64,000 bases of DNA from assembly GCF_003386665.1 (NCBI RefSeq), contig NZ_QTUB01000001.1, forward strand, positions 1,860,001 through 1,924,000, in the 5' to 3' direction. Source of the stretch: Xenorhabdus cabanillasii (GTDB lineage Bacteria > Pseudomonadota > Gammaproteobacteria > Enterobacterales > Enterobacteriaceae). This document shows positions 8,055-18,239 of this stretch, piece by piece. Under the pieces are notes generated by a model that was given only the letters and a program-made list of their open reading frames with translations, was not told where the DNA came from and searched no databases. How positions within the stretch are numbered: position 1 is the first letter of the stretch; each line of letters opens with the position of its first letter. The translations under genes and the position numbers were made by a program.

Positions 8055-9395
8055 TTAAACATCTAATCGTTTAGTTTGCCATTTCTTAGATTTCCAGCGC
8101 CAGGCGTTTACCAGCCCTCGTATCCATTCATCGCAGAAAAAGCCAATCCAGATCCCCAGGATACCCATCTCCATGGTAATTCCCAGAAAATAGCCAACAG
8201 GGATAGAAATACCCCACATGAAGAGCAGAGCAGTACAAAGCGGGAATCTGGCATCACCGGAAGCACGCAGGGCATTGACCATGACGATATTAAAAGTACG
8301 TCCCGGTTCCAGAAAGACAGACAACAGGAATAAAGGCAGCAGAAGCTCAATGATCTTTTGGTTTTCTGTCATCAGGCCAAGGAGCGGTTCCCGGAAAATC
8401 CAGAAAAATAATACGACGCCAATTGTGACAACAACGCCGATTTTCAGACTCTTTATCCCACGGATATAAGCATCTTCAAAACGTTTTGCTCCGACAAGGT
8501 GGCCGACCATAATTTCATTACCGATACTGGTGGAAATACCAAACAGCATGATGAACAGCGATAGTTGAAAATACAGAGTCTGTGCAGCCAGAGAAGTTTC
8601 ACCCATCAAACCGATAAAAGCCTGTGCGGTCATATATTGTAATATCCACACCAGGTTTTCACCGGCAGCCGGTAAACCGATATGCAGGATTTTGCCAAGC
8701 ATATTCTTTGACCAGCATATCATTAACTTAGGGATCAGCTTGATTCTTAAACCATAAAATAATAATCCGCAGAGGAGAATAACCGCAACCGTACGACCAA
8801 ATACCGTAGACCATGCCACGCCTTCCAGTCCATATTTAGGTAGGCCAAAGAACCCGTACAGGACAATCATATTACCGACAATCGTCAGCAGATTGGCAAT
8901 CAGGGTGACATACATGGCAGATTTTGACTTACCATAAACCCGCAGACAGGCAGCCAGAATAATTGAAATTGCTTCCGGTATCAGGCAGATACCTAAAATG
9001 TGCAGATAAGCAAATCCATCCTCCATCAGGTTTTCTGGCAGATTCATGATGTGCAGGATTTTATAGCCGAAGAAAATCGTCACCAAAGCACAACTAAAAC
9101 CCAACACAAAATTAAAAGCGATGGAAATATGGATCGCCTGACTGGCTTTATCTCTTTTTCCTGAGCCGAGATATTGTGCAATTACAACGCTGCAACCAAC
9201 ACTAATGAAATTAAAGATCGTAATGAACAGATCAAAAACATGATTACCAACCCCCATAGCAGCTAAGTAAGCCGAAGAAATATGGCTGACCATATATGTA
9301 TTAATTAGCAACGTCGCCATATGAAGAAAAATATCGATGAAAATCGGCCAGCTCAGTGAAAAAAGCGAACGATCTGCAACATCAGATTGATGCAT
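8055..9395 (-). CDS. MATE-family multidrug/cation antiporter
   Basis: This 446-residue inner-membrane protein has about twelve hydrophobic segments in two related halves, the MatE architecture. Family features include the N-terminal SLFSLSWPIFIDIFLHMATL, GCSVVIAQYLGSGK at the end of the second helix, and the second-half counterpart GNEIMVGHLVGAKR. MATE carriers expel cationic compounds in exchange for sodium or protons. The gene stands alone, convergent with the lipoprotein operon. No specific substrate can be read from the sequence. Confidence 0.88.
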   Translation of the reverse strand: MHQSDVADRSLFSLSWPIFIDIFLHMATLLINTYMVSHISSAYLAAMGVGNHVFDLFITIFNFISVGCSVVIAQYLGSGKRDKASQAIHISIAFNFVLGFSCALVTIFFGYKILHIMNLPENLMEDGFAYLHILGICLIPEAISIILAACLRVYGKSKSAMYVTLIANLLTIVGNMIVLYGFFGLPKYGLEGVAWSTVFGRTVAVILLCGLLFYGLRIKLIPKLMICWSKNMLGKILHIGLPAAGENLVWILQYMTAQAFIGLMGETSLAAQTLYFQLSLFIMLFGISTSIGNEIMVGHLVGAKRFEDAYIRGIKSLKIGVVVTIGVVLFFWIFREPLLGLMTENQKIIELLLPLFLLSVFLEPGRTFNIVMVNALRASGDARFPLCTALLFMWGISIPVGYFLGITMEMGILGIWIGFFCDEWIRGLVNAWRWKSKKWQTKRLDV

Positions 9396-9825
9396 TATAA
9401 AACCTATTAATTGAATGGTCTTTTGTGGTGTGACATACCCAGAAAGTATCTATAATTTTACTTGGTTTACTGGTTGATTGGTAGACAAAATGCGTTATTT
9501 CCCAATTAGGGTGAAGCAAAAATTTTTATTATGAATATTCACTGATTTCCTGTTTTTCCTTAAGACTGCCAATAGAGGGATTGACAACAAAATTCATGAT
9601 TATGACTTGATTCTCATCCCCGATTCACCGGATAATCCTCTGCCTCAATTACCTCATCACTTTTTTCCCTCAAAAGCCAAACGATTGCGTATGAAGATGG
9701 CTGAACTAATTAAGTACAGCGTTTTTGAGATTATCAAATGACGTAATCGTTTTCGTCGGATAAGAGGAGGGAAGAAATAGTGAGGAAAATCGGATAGATG
9801 TTCAACATACTGGCAGGGGATAAAC
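9396..9825. other. divergent control region of the MATE gene and ghxP
   Basis: The 430-base gap between two divergently transcribed genes has no credible reading frame. It contains a PurR-like operator at 9675-9690, upstream of ghxP. Confidence 0.55.
9675..9690 (+). promoter_or_regulatory. PurR-like operator upstream of ghxP
   Basis: AGCCAAACGATTGCGT matches the 16-base palindromic PurR consensus ACGCAAACGTTTGCGT at 13 of 16 positions, including the central CAAACG core. It lies about 135 bases before the ghxP start, where repression of a purine permease gene would make sense. Confidence 0.6.
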
Positions 9826-11172
9826 ATGTCTGGCACGCAGGCACCAACTCAAGGCAAACTCGATAAGTATTTTAAAATAACTGAACATGGAAGCACGGTA
9901 CGTCAGGAAATTCTCGCAGGGTTAACAATATTTTTGGCGATGGTCTATTCCGTTATTGTTGTGCCAGGCTTGCTTGGACAGGCTGGATTTCCTCATACCG
10001 CAGTATTTATTGCTGTATGTCTGGTTACAGGGGTTGGCTCATTATTGATGGGATTGTGGGTTAATTTGCCGATGGCAATTGGTTGCGCACTCTCCCTGAC
10101 ACCCTTTACTGCTTTTAGTCTGGTATTAGGGCAACAAGTCAGTATTCCTGTTGCATTGGGCGCTGTTTTCCTGATGGGATGCTTGTTCACCATTATTTCT
10201 GTTACCGGCATTCGTGCCTGGATATTACGCAATATGCCAATGGGAATAGCTCATGGAACAGGTATCGGCATCGGGTTATTTTTGCTGCTGATTGCGGCAA
10301 ATGGCGTAGGATTGGTGATTAAAAATCCTCATCCGGGGCTGCCGGTTGCTTTTGGTTCGTTGACAGCCTTTCCTGTAATAATGTCTTTATTAGGGTTAGC
10401 AGGGATTATTGGGTTGGAAAGGAAGAAAGTTCCCGGTAGTATTTTGCTGGTGATTATTGTTATTTCAATCATTGGCTTGATTTTCGATCCCGCAGTGAAA
10501 TATCAAGGATTTTTTAAATTGCCAACATTAGGGGAAGATGGCCTTTCTCTGATGTTTAGTATGGATATCATGGGAGCTTTGCAGCCCGTTGTATTACCGA
10601 GTGTGTTTGCGTTGGTGATGACAGCAATATTTGATGCCACAGGTACTATCAGGGCTGTAGCGGGGCAAGCTAATCTGCTGGATAAAAGGGGGCAGATTAT
10701 TAATGGTGGTAAGGCGCTGACAGCCGATTCTGTCAGCAGCATTTTCGCCGGAGCAATCGGCTCTTCTCCTGCTGGAGTTTATATTGAATCCGCGGCGGGA
10801 AGCGCAGTGGGAGGAAGAACAGGATTGACCGCCACAGTTGTCGGTATCTTGTTTCTGCTGATATTATTCCTTTCCCCATTATCATATCTGGTTCCTTCGT
10901 ATGCGACGGCGCCTGCTTTGATGTATGTCGGGTTGCTGATGTTGAGTAACGTACGCAAGCTGAATTTCGATGATTCTGTCGAGGCAATGTCAGGATTACT
11001 GTGTGCTGTATTTATCGTTCTGACTTGTAATATTGTTACTGGTATTATGCTAGGGTTTGGTGCTTTGGTTGTTGGACGTATTTTCTCCGGTGAATGGCGT
11101 CAGCTGAATATCGGTACGGTAATTATTGCTATTGCATTGGTGGTATTCTATGCCGGCAATTGGGCTATTTAA
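9826..11172 (+). CDS. ghxP: guanine/hypoxanthine permease GhxP (NCS2/AzgA-like)
   Basis: The 448-residue inner-membrane carrier is highly similar along its full length to E. coli GhxP (YjcD), a proton symporter for guanine and hypoxanthine. Shared stretches include [40 protein letters not shown] and the substrate-region [18 protein letters not shown]. About fourteen membrane segments fit the 7+7 fold. The gene is next to yjcE as in E. coli. A PurR-like site upstream suggests purine repression. Paralogue GhxQ is the main alternative name. Confidence 0.88.
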   Translation: MSGTQAPTQGKLDKYFKITEHGSTVRQEILAGLTIFLAMVYSVIVVPGLLGQAGFPHTAVFIAVCLVTGVGSLLMGLWVNLPMAIGCALSLTPFTAFSLVLGQQVSIPVALGAVFLMGCLFTIISVTGIRAWILRNMPMGIAHGTGIGIGLFLLLIAANGVGLVIKNPHPGLPVAFGSLTAFPVIMSLLGLAGIIGLERKKVPGSILLVIIVISIIGLIFDPAVKYQGFFKLPTLGEDGLSLMFSMDIMGALQPVVLPSVFALVMTAIFDATGTIRAVAGQANLLDKRGQIINGGKALTADSVSSIFAGAIGSSPAGVYIESAAGSAVGGRTGLTATVVGILFLLILFLSPLSYLVPSYATAPALMYVGLLMLSNVRKLNFDDSVEAMSGLLCAVFIVLTCNIVTGIMLGFGALVVGRIFSGEWRQLNIGTVIIAIALVVFYAGNWAI

Positions 11173-11196
11173 TTAAAAGAGTGCTCAAAAAATTAT

Positions 11197-11219
11197 GCGC
11201 AAACGATTAAAGTTTGCGC
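11197..11219. terminator. hairpin after ghxP
   Basis: GCGCAAAC (11197-11204) and GTTTGCGC (11212-11219) form an 8-bp perfect stem with a 7-base loop. There is no U-run, so it may be a weak terminator. The left arm also resembles half of a PurR site. Confidence 0.5.
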
Positions 11220-11445
11220 GTGTATTTCCAGATTAGATAATTTTTAAAATCTGTCAAATTTTCGACAAAATTCCGTAGATAAGTATAAAATAGACAAATG
11301 ACTTGCTGTTCATTGATTCACAATGTGATTGTTTTTTAAATTTCCAGAATAACTTCAATTTTTAGGGTTATTAGCGCTGTTATTACAAGAAAAAAACAGT
11401 CACAATCTCTTCACCGACGGATTTTTGGCAATTTGTAAGGGTAAC

Positions 11446-13095
11446 ATGGAAATATTCTTTACTATCTTGATCTTGATTTTGGTGGTGTCAGTTTCTGGTG
11501 TTCTTACTAAAGTGATCCCATTCCGTGTCCCTTTGCCGATAGTGCAAATAGCAATAGGGGCATTGCTGGCCTGGCCTCATTTTGGTTTACACGTTACTTT
11601 CGATCCTGAATTATTCCTCGTTTTACTTATCCCTCCTCTATTATTTGTTGATGGCTGGAAAACACCAACCAGAGAATTTTTTCAACATGGGCGTGAAATA
11701 GTTATTCTGGTTTTAGTATTGGTCCTGGTGACAGTTGTCGGCATTGGTTATTTGATTTACTGGTTACTGCCGAGTATTCCACTTATTGCTGCTTTTGCCC
11801 TGGCAGCTGTGTTGTCACCAACTGATGCAGTAGCATTATCTTCGATTGTTGGGAAAGGGAGTATTCCTAAAAATATGATGAGTGTACTGGAAGGTGAAGC
11901 ATTGATGAATGATGCTTCCGGTCTGGTTGCTCTGAAATTTGCCGTGGCAATTGCCATGGGGACAATGGCATTTACCGTCACAGGCGCAACATTCGAATTT
12001 TTTAAAGTGGCTATTGGTGGCTTGGCGTCGGGTATTGCTGTCACCTGGTTGTACAGTAAATCACTGCGATTAATGAGTCGCTGGAGTGGTGATGATCCTG
12101 CCACTCAAATCATGTTTATGATGTTGTTGCCATTTGCCTCTTACATGATTGCTGAACATATTGGTTTCTCCGGTATTCTGGCCGCAGTTGCTGCGGGTAT
12201 GACTATTAGTACGGCGGGTGTGATCCGCAATGCGCCTTTGGATATGCGTTTGCGTGCTGATAACGTATGGGGAATGTTGGCGTTTGTATTCAACGGCCTG
12301 GTATTCATCATGTTGGGCTTACAGTTGCCGGGGATTTGGGAGACATCTGTTGCTCAGGCAGAACTTGATCCGCATGTTGAAACCTGGATGCTGTTCGCTG
12401 CGGTAGGTATCATTTATGCTGCGTTGATATTGCTGCGATTCTGTTGGCTATGGTTGATGAAAAATACCAGCAAGGTATTGATGAAGAAAAAACCGCTGGA
12501 ATTTTCAACCTACACTACCCGTGAATTGTGGCTGGCTTCGTTTGCTGGGGTCCGTGGAGCAATTACTCTGGCTGGTGCTTTATCCGTACCTCTTTTCCTG
12601 CCGGATGGCGATCCATTTCCTGCTCGTTATCAGTTGATCTTTATTGCCGCAGGCGTGATTCTGTTCTCTCTGTTTGTCGGTGTTATTGCTCTTCCATTAT
12701 TGCTGAGAGGCATGAAAGTGGGAGACAAACAGTCTGATCTCAATGAAATCAGAATGGCGAAAGCAGCGATGGCCGAAGTTGCGATTGTCAGTATGAATAA
12801 AATGGAAGAGCGTCTGTCTGCCAACACTGAGGAAAAACTGGACGCTGAAGTGATTAGTGAGGTCGCTTCCCGAGTCACCGGTTATTTGCGTCGCCGTACT
12901 GTCGGGACTGATGAGGGTGAACACAGCTTATTGGTTGAAGATCTGGAGCGGCGTTTCCGTTTGACGGCATTACGAGCTGAGAGGGGAGAGTTATATCACT
13001 TGCGTGCAACTCGTAAGATTAGTAATGAAACGTTACAGTCGCTCCTGCATGACCTTGATTTGCTTGAAGCGCTGTTGGTAGGTAAATCTCAATAA
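11446..13095 (+). CDS. yjcE: YjcE, CPA1-family Na+/H+ antiporter
   Basis: From the ATG at 11446 the product is 549 residues, the same length as E. coli YjcE and very similar throughout. The upstream TTG/ATG-like starts would add residues foreign to the family, and AGGGT lies just before 11446. CPA1 signatures are visible: SPTDAVALSSIVGKG with the ion-binding region, GEALMNDASGLVALKFAVA carrying the ND pair, and FAGVRGAITLAGALS in the C-terminal part of the membrane domain. The last 130 residues are hydrophilic and cytoplasmic. The stop is 3 bases from the yigM start, which suggests co-transcription. Confidence 0.9.
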   Translation: MEIFFTILILILVVSVSGVLTKVIPFRVPLPIVQIAIGALLAWPHFGLHVTFDPELFLVLLIPPLLFVDGWKTPTREFFQHGREIVILVLVLVLVTVVGIGYLIYWLLPSIPLIAAFALAAVLSPTDAVALSSIVGKGSIPKNMMSVLEGEALMNDASGLVALKFAVAIAMGTMAFTVTGATFEFFKVAIGGLASGIAVTWLYSKSLRLMSRWSGDDPATQIMFMMLLPFASYMIAEHIGFSGILAAVAAGMTISTAGVIRNAPLDMRLRADNVWGMLAFVFNGLVFIMLGLQLPGIWETSVAQAELDPHVETWMLFAAVGIIYAALILLRFCWLWLMKNTSKVLMKKKPLEFSTYTTRELWLASFAGVRGAITLAGALSVPLFLPDGDPFPARYQLIFIAAGVILFSLFVGVIALPLLLRGMKVGDKQSDLNEIRMAKAAMAEVAIVSMNKMEERLSANTEEKLDAEVISEVASRVTGYLRRRTVGTDEGEHSLLVEDLERRFRLTALRAERGELYHLRATRKISNETLQSLLHDLDLLEALLVGKSQ

Positions 13096-13098
13096 AAT

Positions 13099-13998
13099 AT
13101 GTGGCTATTAACAATTACAACACTTTTGTGGGCTGCGTCATTCAGCCTGATTGGTGCTTATCTCGCCGGTCAGGTTGATAGCTGGTTTTCTGTTCTTGTC
13201 AGAGTCGTGTTAGCTGCTCTGATATTTTTACCATTTCTGCGTTGGCGTGGGTTATCACTGAAAGTCATTGCACTGTATATGGCAGTGGGAGCTTGTCAGT
13301 TAGGTGTGATGTATTTGTTTGTATTTCATGCTTACCACTATCTGACGGTAGCAGAATTTTTGCTGTTTACGGTCATGACCCCGCTGTATGTCACACTGAT
13401 ATACGATTTGATGGGGCGTCAACGGCTACGTTGGGGCTATGCGCTCAGTTCGTTACTGGCTGTGGCGGGAGCTGCGATTATTCGTTATGACCGGTTAAGT
13501 GAATCCTTCTGGATTGGTTTAATGCTGGTGCAATTGGCCAATATTTTCTTTGCCATTGGTCAGGTTGGTTATAAGCGTTTGATGGAAATGCATCCGATAC
13601 CACAGAGAATCGCATTTTCGTGGTTCTATTTAGGTGCTTGTGTCGTTGCAATTATCGGCTGGTTAATGTTTGGTGATCCACAGAAACTGCCGACAACCCA
13701 AGTACAATGGGGAGTCCTGATCTGGTTAGGAGCAGGGGCTTCCGGTATTGGCTACTTTATGTGGAATTATGGCGCAACCCAAGTGGATGCCGGAACACTG
13801 GCGATTATGAATAATATGCTGGTTCCGGCGGGGTTATTGGTCAATTTTGTTATTTGGCAGCAGCATCCAAATTGGTTGGGTTTTACCATTGGAGGCAGCC
13901 TGATTGTTGCGTCGCTTTGGGTGCATCATCGTTGGATATTGAAACCCGCTTCACAAACGGCAAATTATCCACCGCGTGCTGGCGCGCAGAACGAATAA
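13099..13998 (+). CDS. yigM: YigM, EamA/DMT-family transporter (biotin uptake)
   Basis: The 299-residue protein equals E. coli YigM in length and in position beside metR. It has ten hydrophobic segments in two EamA repeats and starts [22 protein letters not shown]. coli YigM (BioP) has been shown to import biotin, so the same role is inferred here. It begins 3 bases after yjcE, without its own clear ribosome site, so coupling is likely. Its last 116 bases overlap the end of metR on the opposite strand. Confidence 0.85.
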   Translation: MWLLTITTLLWAASFSLIGAYLAGQVDSWFSVLVRVVLAALIFLPFLRWRGLSLKVIALYMAVGACQLGVMYLFVFHAYHYLTVAEFLLFTVMTPLYVTLIYDLMGRQRLRWGYALSSLLAVAGAAIIRYDRLSESFWIGLMLVQLANIFFAIGQVGYKRLMEMHPIPQRIAFSWFYLGACVVAIIGWLMFGDPQKLPTTQVQWGVLIWLGAGASGIGYFMWNYGATQVDAGTLAIMNNMLVPAGLLVNFVIWQQHPNWLGFTIGGSLIVASLWVHHRWILKPASQTANYPPRAGAQNE

Positions 13999-14839
13999 AT
14001 GTATCAATGGCTGGTTGGCGTTGCTCCCCTTTACGGCAGGCAGCGTACAACCGGCTCCATAACCCTTCTCCCAATGTCTGAGTGACAACTAATCCTTGCC
14101 TTTCGAATGTTTCCACCGCCCAATGAGGCAATGCTGCAATACCTAAACGGGCGGCCACCATTTGAATGAGTAATAACGTGTTATCGACGGTTTTCAAGGT
14201 CGGAGTAACATCTGCTGGTTCAAGAAAACGTCTCCAGATATCAAAACGTTGCCGTTGAACCGGATAAATCAGCAAAGTTTCGGGGGAGAGATCCTCTGGC
14301 TGGATATCCCGCTGATTAGCCAATGGATGATCAGGGGCAACCACCAGTTTCACTTCATAGTCAAACAACGGCGTATAGTGCAGTTTACTGTCTGGAATAA
14401 TGTCGGATGTCAGTACAATATCCAGCTCTCTCTGTTGCAGAGCCGGCTGTGGATCAAAAGTTACCCCGGATTTAAAATCCACATTGACCTGCGGCCAGCT
14501 TTCCTTAAAACGTTTAAGTGCAGGAGTGAGCCACTGAATACAGCTATGACATTCAATAGCAATACGCAAATTAGCCTCTTGCGGCTTATTGCACTCGTGC
14601 AGGGAGGCTGTGATCATAGGCAAAATTTGTTCTGCTAATCTTAGTAGCACTTCACCTTGATGAGTCAGTTTCAGGGGCTGACTTTTACGAATGAAAAGCC
14701 TATATCCTAGCCGATGCTCCAGTTCACTGAATTGATGCGAAAGAGCCGATTGTGTTTGATGCAGATGATTTGCTGCTGCTGCTAACGAACCACAGTGATT
14801 TAATGCTTGCAGTGTTTTTAAGTGTTTTATCTCGATCAT
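13883..14839 (-). CDS. metR: MetR, LysR-type activator of methionine genes
   Basis: The 318-residue protein matches E. coli MetR (317 residues). An N-terminal winged helix-turn-helix ([20 protein letters not shown] through [10 protein letters not shown]) is followed by an effector-binding domain that senses homocysteine. MetR activates metE and metH and represses its own gene. It diverges from metE, with a MetR box directly at its own start and MetJ boxes nearer metE, the classical arrangement. The 3' end overlaps yigM by 116 bases on the opposite strand. Confidence 0.93.
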   Translation of the reverse strand: MIEIKHLKTLQALNHCGSLAAAANHLHQTQSALSHQFSELEHRLGYRLFIRKSQPLKLTHQGEVLLRLAEQILPMITASLHECNKPQEANLRIAIECHSCIQWLTPALKRFKESWPQVNVDFKSGVTFDPQPALQQRELDIVLTSDIIPDSKLHYTPLFDYEVKLVVAPDHPLANQRDIQPEDLSPETLLIYPVQRQRFDIWRRFLEPADVTPTLKTVDNTLLLIQMVAARLGIAALPHWAVETFERQGLVVTQTLGEGLWSRLYAACRKGEQRQPAIDTFIRSARQHAVDNLPFVKRVSISNDDAPKATQQSGCLQW

Positions 14840-14851
14840 GAAAAACCTTCA
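14839..14851. promoter_or_regulatory. MetR-binding box
   Basis: TGAAAAACCTTCA fits the palindromic MetR consensus TGAA-N5-TTCA exactly. It begins at the first base of the metR start codon, fitting autoregulation and activation of the divergent metE. Confidence 0.7.
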
Positions 14852-14903
14852 AGTTGATGATGAATAATTTGCGCTTGTGGTTTATACATTACCTGTTGAT
14901 TAT

Positions 14904-14927
14904 AGAAGTGTAAACATCTAGACGGCT
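14904..14927 (+). promoter_or_regulatory. three tandem MetJ boxes in front of metE
   Basis: Three adjoining octamers, AGAAGTGT, AAACATCT and AGACGGCT, match the MetJ consensus AGACGTCT at 6, 6 and 7 of 8 positions. MetJ with S-adenosylmethionine binds such tandem boxes cooperatively. They end 20 bases before the metE ATG, where bound MetJ would block transcription. Confidence 0.65.
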
Positions 14928-14946
14928 AAAATTTGCGGGTGACGAC

Positions 14947-17235
14947 ATGACAGTTTTGAATCATACATTAGGTTTTCCACGTATCGGCTTGAAAAGAGAG
15001 CTAAAAAAAGCACAAGAAAACTATTGGGCAGGTAAAATTTCTCAACAAGAATTGCTGGAAACAGGGAGTGAATTACGTGCACGTCACTGGCAACAGCAAA
15101 AAGAGGCAGGTGTGGATTTAGTTCCTGTTGGTGATTTTGCTTGGTATGACCAGGTATTGACGACCAGTTTGCTGTTAGGGAACGTACCTCCTCGCCATCA
15201 GAATGAAGATGGAAACATTGATTTAGATACACTATTCCGTATTGCTCGTGGTCGGGCTCCTACAGGTACTCCGGCTGCTGCATCAGAAATGACCAAATGG
15301 TTTAATACCAATTACCACTATATTGTGCCCGAATTTCAGCAGGGCCAGGAGTTCAGGCTCGGATGGTCTCAATTACTTGATGAAGTTGATGAGGCACTAG
15401 CGTTGGGACATAAAGTGAAGCCTGTTTTGTTGGGGCCAGTGACTTACTTATGGCTTGGAAAGGTGAAAGGAAAAGCTTTTGATCGCCTCTCTCTGCTGGA
15501 GGATATTTTGCCAGTATATCAGCAAATTCTGGCTGAACTCGCAAAACGTGGTATCGAGTGGGTGCAGATCGATGAACCTGCGTTAGTACTGGAACTACCA
15601 GAGGATTGGCTGGCAGCATTCCCGACAGCTTATCAGGCACTTCAGGGACAGGTTAAATTATTGCTGACAACGTATTTCGATAGCATCAGCCATAATCTGG
15701 AAACCATTAAAGCACTACCGGTACAAGGTTTACACGTTGATTTGGTGGCAGGGCAGGACCCTCTCAATGAATTGGAAAAATCTTTACCGGAATCATGGCT
15801 GCTTTCGTTGGGGGTTATTAATGGACGCAATGTCTGGCGGGCAGATCTGAGGGCGAAATATGAACTTATTACACCGTTGGCAGGCAAACGAGATATCTGG
15901 GTTGGTACTTCTTGTTCATTGTTGCACAGTCCGATTGATTTGAATGATGAAACCGGATTGGATGAGGAAGTTAAGAGCTGGTTTGCTTTTGCACTACAGA
16001 AATGTACAGAGTTATCTCTGTTATCTCAGGCACTGAACGCACCTGAGGGCAGTAAACAGACTGAATTGAATAAATTGGATAGTTACAGTGCTCCAATTCG
16101 TGCCCGTCGCAGTTCCACAAGAGTGAACAACCCGGCTGTGGCTGAACGTCTTGCTAAGATCCAGCCACAAGACAGTGAGCGCAATCAGGTTTATTCGGAG
16201 CGTGCTAAACTTCAGCGCCAACGATACAAATTACCTTTGTGGCCGACAACAACCATCGGTTCTTTCCCACAAACAACAGAGATCCGTGGCTTACGTTTAG
16301 ATTTCAAGAAAGGTCGTGTTGATGGTAATCATTATCGCATCAATATTTGTGAGCACATTAAACAGGCGATCAATGAACAGGAACGACTGGGATTAGATGT
16401 GCTGGTGCATGGTGAAGCTGAACGTAATGACATGGTGGAATATTTTGGTGAGCATTTTGACGGTTATGTCTTTACTCAGAATGGTTGGGTACAAAGCTAT
16501 GGTTCCCGTTGTGTAAAACCACCAGTAATTATCGGAGATATCAGCCGTCCAGAAGCGATTACGGTCGATTGGGCAACGTATGCACAATCTCTGACTGACA
16601 AACCAGTAAAAGGCATGTTAACAGGGCCGGTGACTATTCTTTGTTGGTCATTCCCAAGGGAAGATATTAGCCGGGAAGCCATTGCTAAACAGATTGCCCT
16701 GGCCTTGCGTGATGAAGTGGATGATTTGCAGAAAGCGGGTATCGGCATTATTCAAATTGATGAACCGGCATTACGTGAAGGCTTACCGCTGCGCAGAGAA
16801 GAGTGGCAGGAATATCTGGATTGGGCGGTGGATGCTTTTAAACTGAGTGCAGCAGTGGCGGAAGATGATACACAGATCCATACTCATATGTGTTATTGCG
16901 AGTTCAATGACATTATGCCTTCCATTGCGGCGTTGGATGCGGATGTCATTACTATTGAAACCTCCCGCTCAGATATGGAATTGCTGGATTCATTTGAAGA
17001 TTTCTCATATCCGAATGAGATTGGGCCGGGCGTGTATGATATTCACTCACCTAATGTGCCGAGTGTTGAATGGATTGAAGCTTTATTGCGCAAAGCTGCC
17101 GAGCGCATTCCTGTTGAACGCTTATGGGTTAACCCAGATTGTGGTTTAAAAACCAGGGGTTGGACAGAAACCCGCCAGTCGCTGGCGAACATGGTTGAAG
17201 CGGCAAAACGTCTGCGTGATTCAGTAACCAACTAA
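14947..17235 (+). CDS. metE: MetE, cobalamin-independent methionine synthase
   Basis: The 762-residue enzyme transfers a methyl group from 5-methyltetrahydropteroyl-triglutamate to homocysteine, the last step of methionine synthesis. It matches E. coli MetE (753 residues) throughout, with a few extra residues around 355-370. The C-terminal catalytic half shows [10 protein letters not shown], the zinc ligands in [10 protein letters not shown] (H-x-C) and the second cysteine in [10 protein letters not shown]. The gene diverges from metR and is preceded by MetR and MetJ sites. A GC-rich hairpin follows the stop. Confidence 0.97.
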   Translation: MTVLNHTLGFPRIGLKRELKKAQENYWAGKISQQELLETGSELRARHWQQQKEAGVDLVPVGDFAWYDQVLTTSLLLGNVPPRHQNEDGNIDLDTLFRIARGRAPTGTPAAASEMTKWFNTNYHYIVPEFQQGQEFRLGWSQLLDEVDEALALGHKVKPVLLGPVTYLWLGKVKGKAFDRLSLLEDILPVYQQILAELAKRGIEWVQIDEPALVLELPEDWLAAFPTAYQALQGQVKLLLTTYFDSISHNLETIKALPVQGLHVDLVAGQDPLNELEKSLPESWLLSLGVINGRNVWRADLRAKYELITPLAGKRDIWVGTSCSLLHSPIDLNDETGLDEEVKSWFAFALQKCTELSLLSQALNAPEGSKQTELNKLDSYSAPIRARRSSTRVNNPAVAERLAKIQPQDSERNQVYSERAKLQRQRYKLPLWPTTTIGSFPQTTEIRGLRLDFKKGRVDGNHYRINICEHIKQAINEQERLGLDVLVHGEAERNDMVEYFGEHFDGYVFTQNGWVQSYGSRCVKPPVIIGDISRPEAITVDWATYAQSLTDKPVKGMLTGPVTILCWSFPREDISREAIAKQIALALRDEVDDLQKAGIGIIQIDEPALREGLPLRREEWQEYLDWAVDAFKLSAAVAEDDTQIHTHMCYCEFNDIMPSIAALDADVITIETSRSDMELLDSFEDFSYPNEIGPGVYDIHSPNVPSVEWIEALLRKAAERIPVERLWVNPDCGLKTRGWTETRQSLANMVEAAKRLRDSVTN

Positions 17236-17255
17236 ATTAGTTTGGGCAACAAGTT

Positions 17256-17284
17256 GCCCACCACACTAGATAAGCGTGGTGGGC
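17256..17284. terminator. hairpin between metE and yidB
   Basis: GCCCACCAC (17256-17264) and GTGGTGGGC (17276-17284) form a 9-bp GC-rich stem between two convergent genes. The downstream U-run is poor on either strand. Confidence 0.6.
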
Positions 17285-17292
17285 GAGTTGAT

Positions 17293-17685
17293 TTACTTAC
17301 TTAGAAACTTATTTTTTAACAAACCCATTCCTGCGGACTTCAGATCCAAATTTTCTGGAATTTCACCATTTGGGGTGACCTTATCAATCAGGTTAGGCAA
17401 ATGTTGTGAAATTAATGACGAAGCTTCATCGGGATCGATACCCATTTTTTCTGCCAATCCCTGGATTGTAGAAGAACCAAAAATGGAAGAAATTTGATCA
17501 GCATGAATAGGGGTATTTTCTCCTGTACTAATCCATGAATGAATTGTGCCATCCAATCCTTGTTGGGAAAATTTTTCAATCAATCCGCTGATCCCTCCCT
17601 GACCTTCAACCCAGTCCACCATGTGCTGAATTTGTTGGTTTTTCCCCCTACTCAGCATATTTGCAATTTGGTCAAAGAAGCTCAT
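17293..17685 (-). CDS. yidB: YidB-family protein (DUF937)
   Basis: The 130-residue protein matches E. coli YidB (132 residues): an N-terminal MSFFDQIANMLSRG, the conserved VDWVEGQGGISGLIEKF, and the C-terminal LISQHLPNLIDKVTPNGEIP. It is a soluble helical protein of unknown function and lacks a signal peptide. GGAGGGAAATT precedes the start. It stands alone, convergent with metE, at the edge of the accessory region. Confidence 0.85.
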   Translation of the reverse strand: MSFFDQIANMLSRGKNQQIQHMVDWVEGQGGISGLIEKFSQQGLDGTIHSWISTGENTPIHADQISSIFGSSTIQGLAEKMGIDPDEASSLISQHLPNLIDKVTPNGEIPENLDLKSAGMGLLKNKFLSK

Positions 17686-18239
17686 CGTAATTTCCCTCCT
17701 TTGTTGAGGTTTTACTGGATTAAGCGAAATAAAACACTAAATTGGATGCTTTTACAGGAATAAATAAATATAAGTGTTATAAAACAAAGGGTAATTCAAT
17801 ATTTACTTATTAAAGTAGCACATTATTTTAAATTCAGCTTATTGGGGGTGGTTGGAGTGTCAGGTTATTGAGAATTTTTGTTTATGTTAATCACATGAAT
17901 GTGTGAAATGCTTTTTCCTGTCAATTTGCAATAACTGCTTTATATTCAATTTGTTATTTGTTTTTTTCTTGTTGGGAAATAAACCTTGAATGTGATATTC
18001 ATCGTTTTTTTGTGAAGTTATCTATGTGATTATTAAAGGGTAATGAATAGTCACAACACCAGGGAATTCCATAAAGTAAGTCAATATAAAAATAGAGATT
18101 ATAGGACTGGGGAGAGGGAATAGAAACAAAAGAAACATTGGAAACCATCAGGGAAGAAGAATTAATAGTTAACTATAAGAATATAGAGGTAGAACCGTGA
18201 TAAACATATCCAAGGAGATAACTTTATTAGAGAGAAATC
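17686..18239. other. AT-rich gap holding the control regions of yidB and otnK
   Basis: About 550 bases lie between divergent genes. I found no reading frame of protein-like quality. The part nearest otnK presumably holds the promoter and operators for the tetronate cluster, but no operator could be recognised. Confidence 0.55.

Noticed and set aside
17891..17906. TCACA-N6-TGTGA palindrome upstream of otnK, considered as a CRP site
   Set aside because: The half-sites face the wrong way; CRP needs TGTGA-N6-TCACA.
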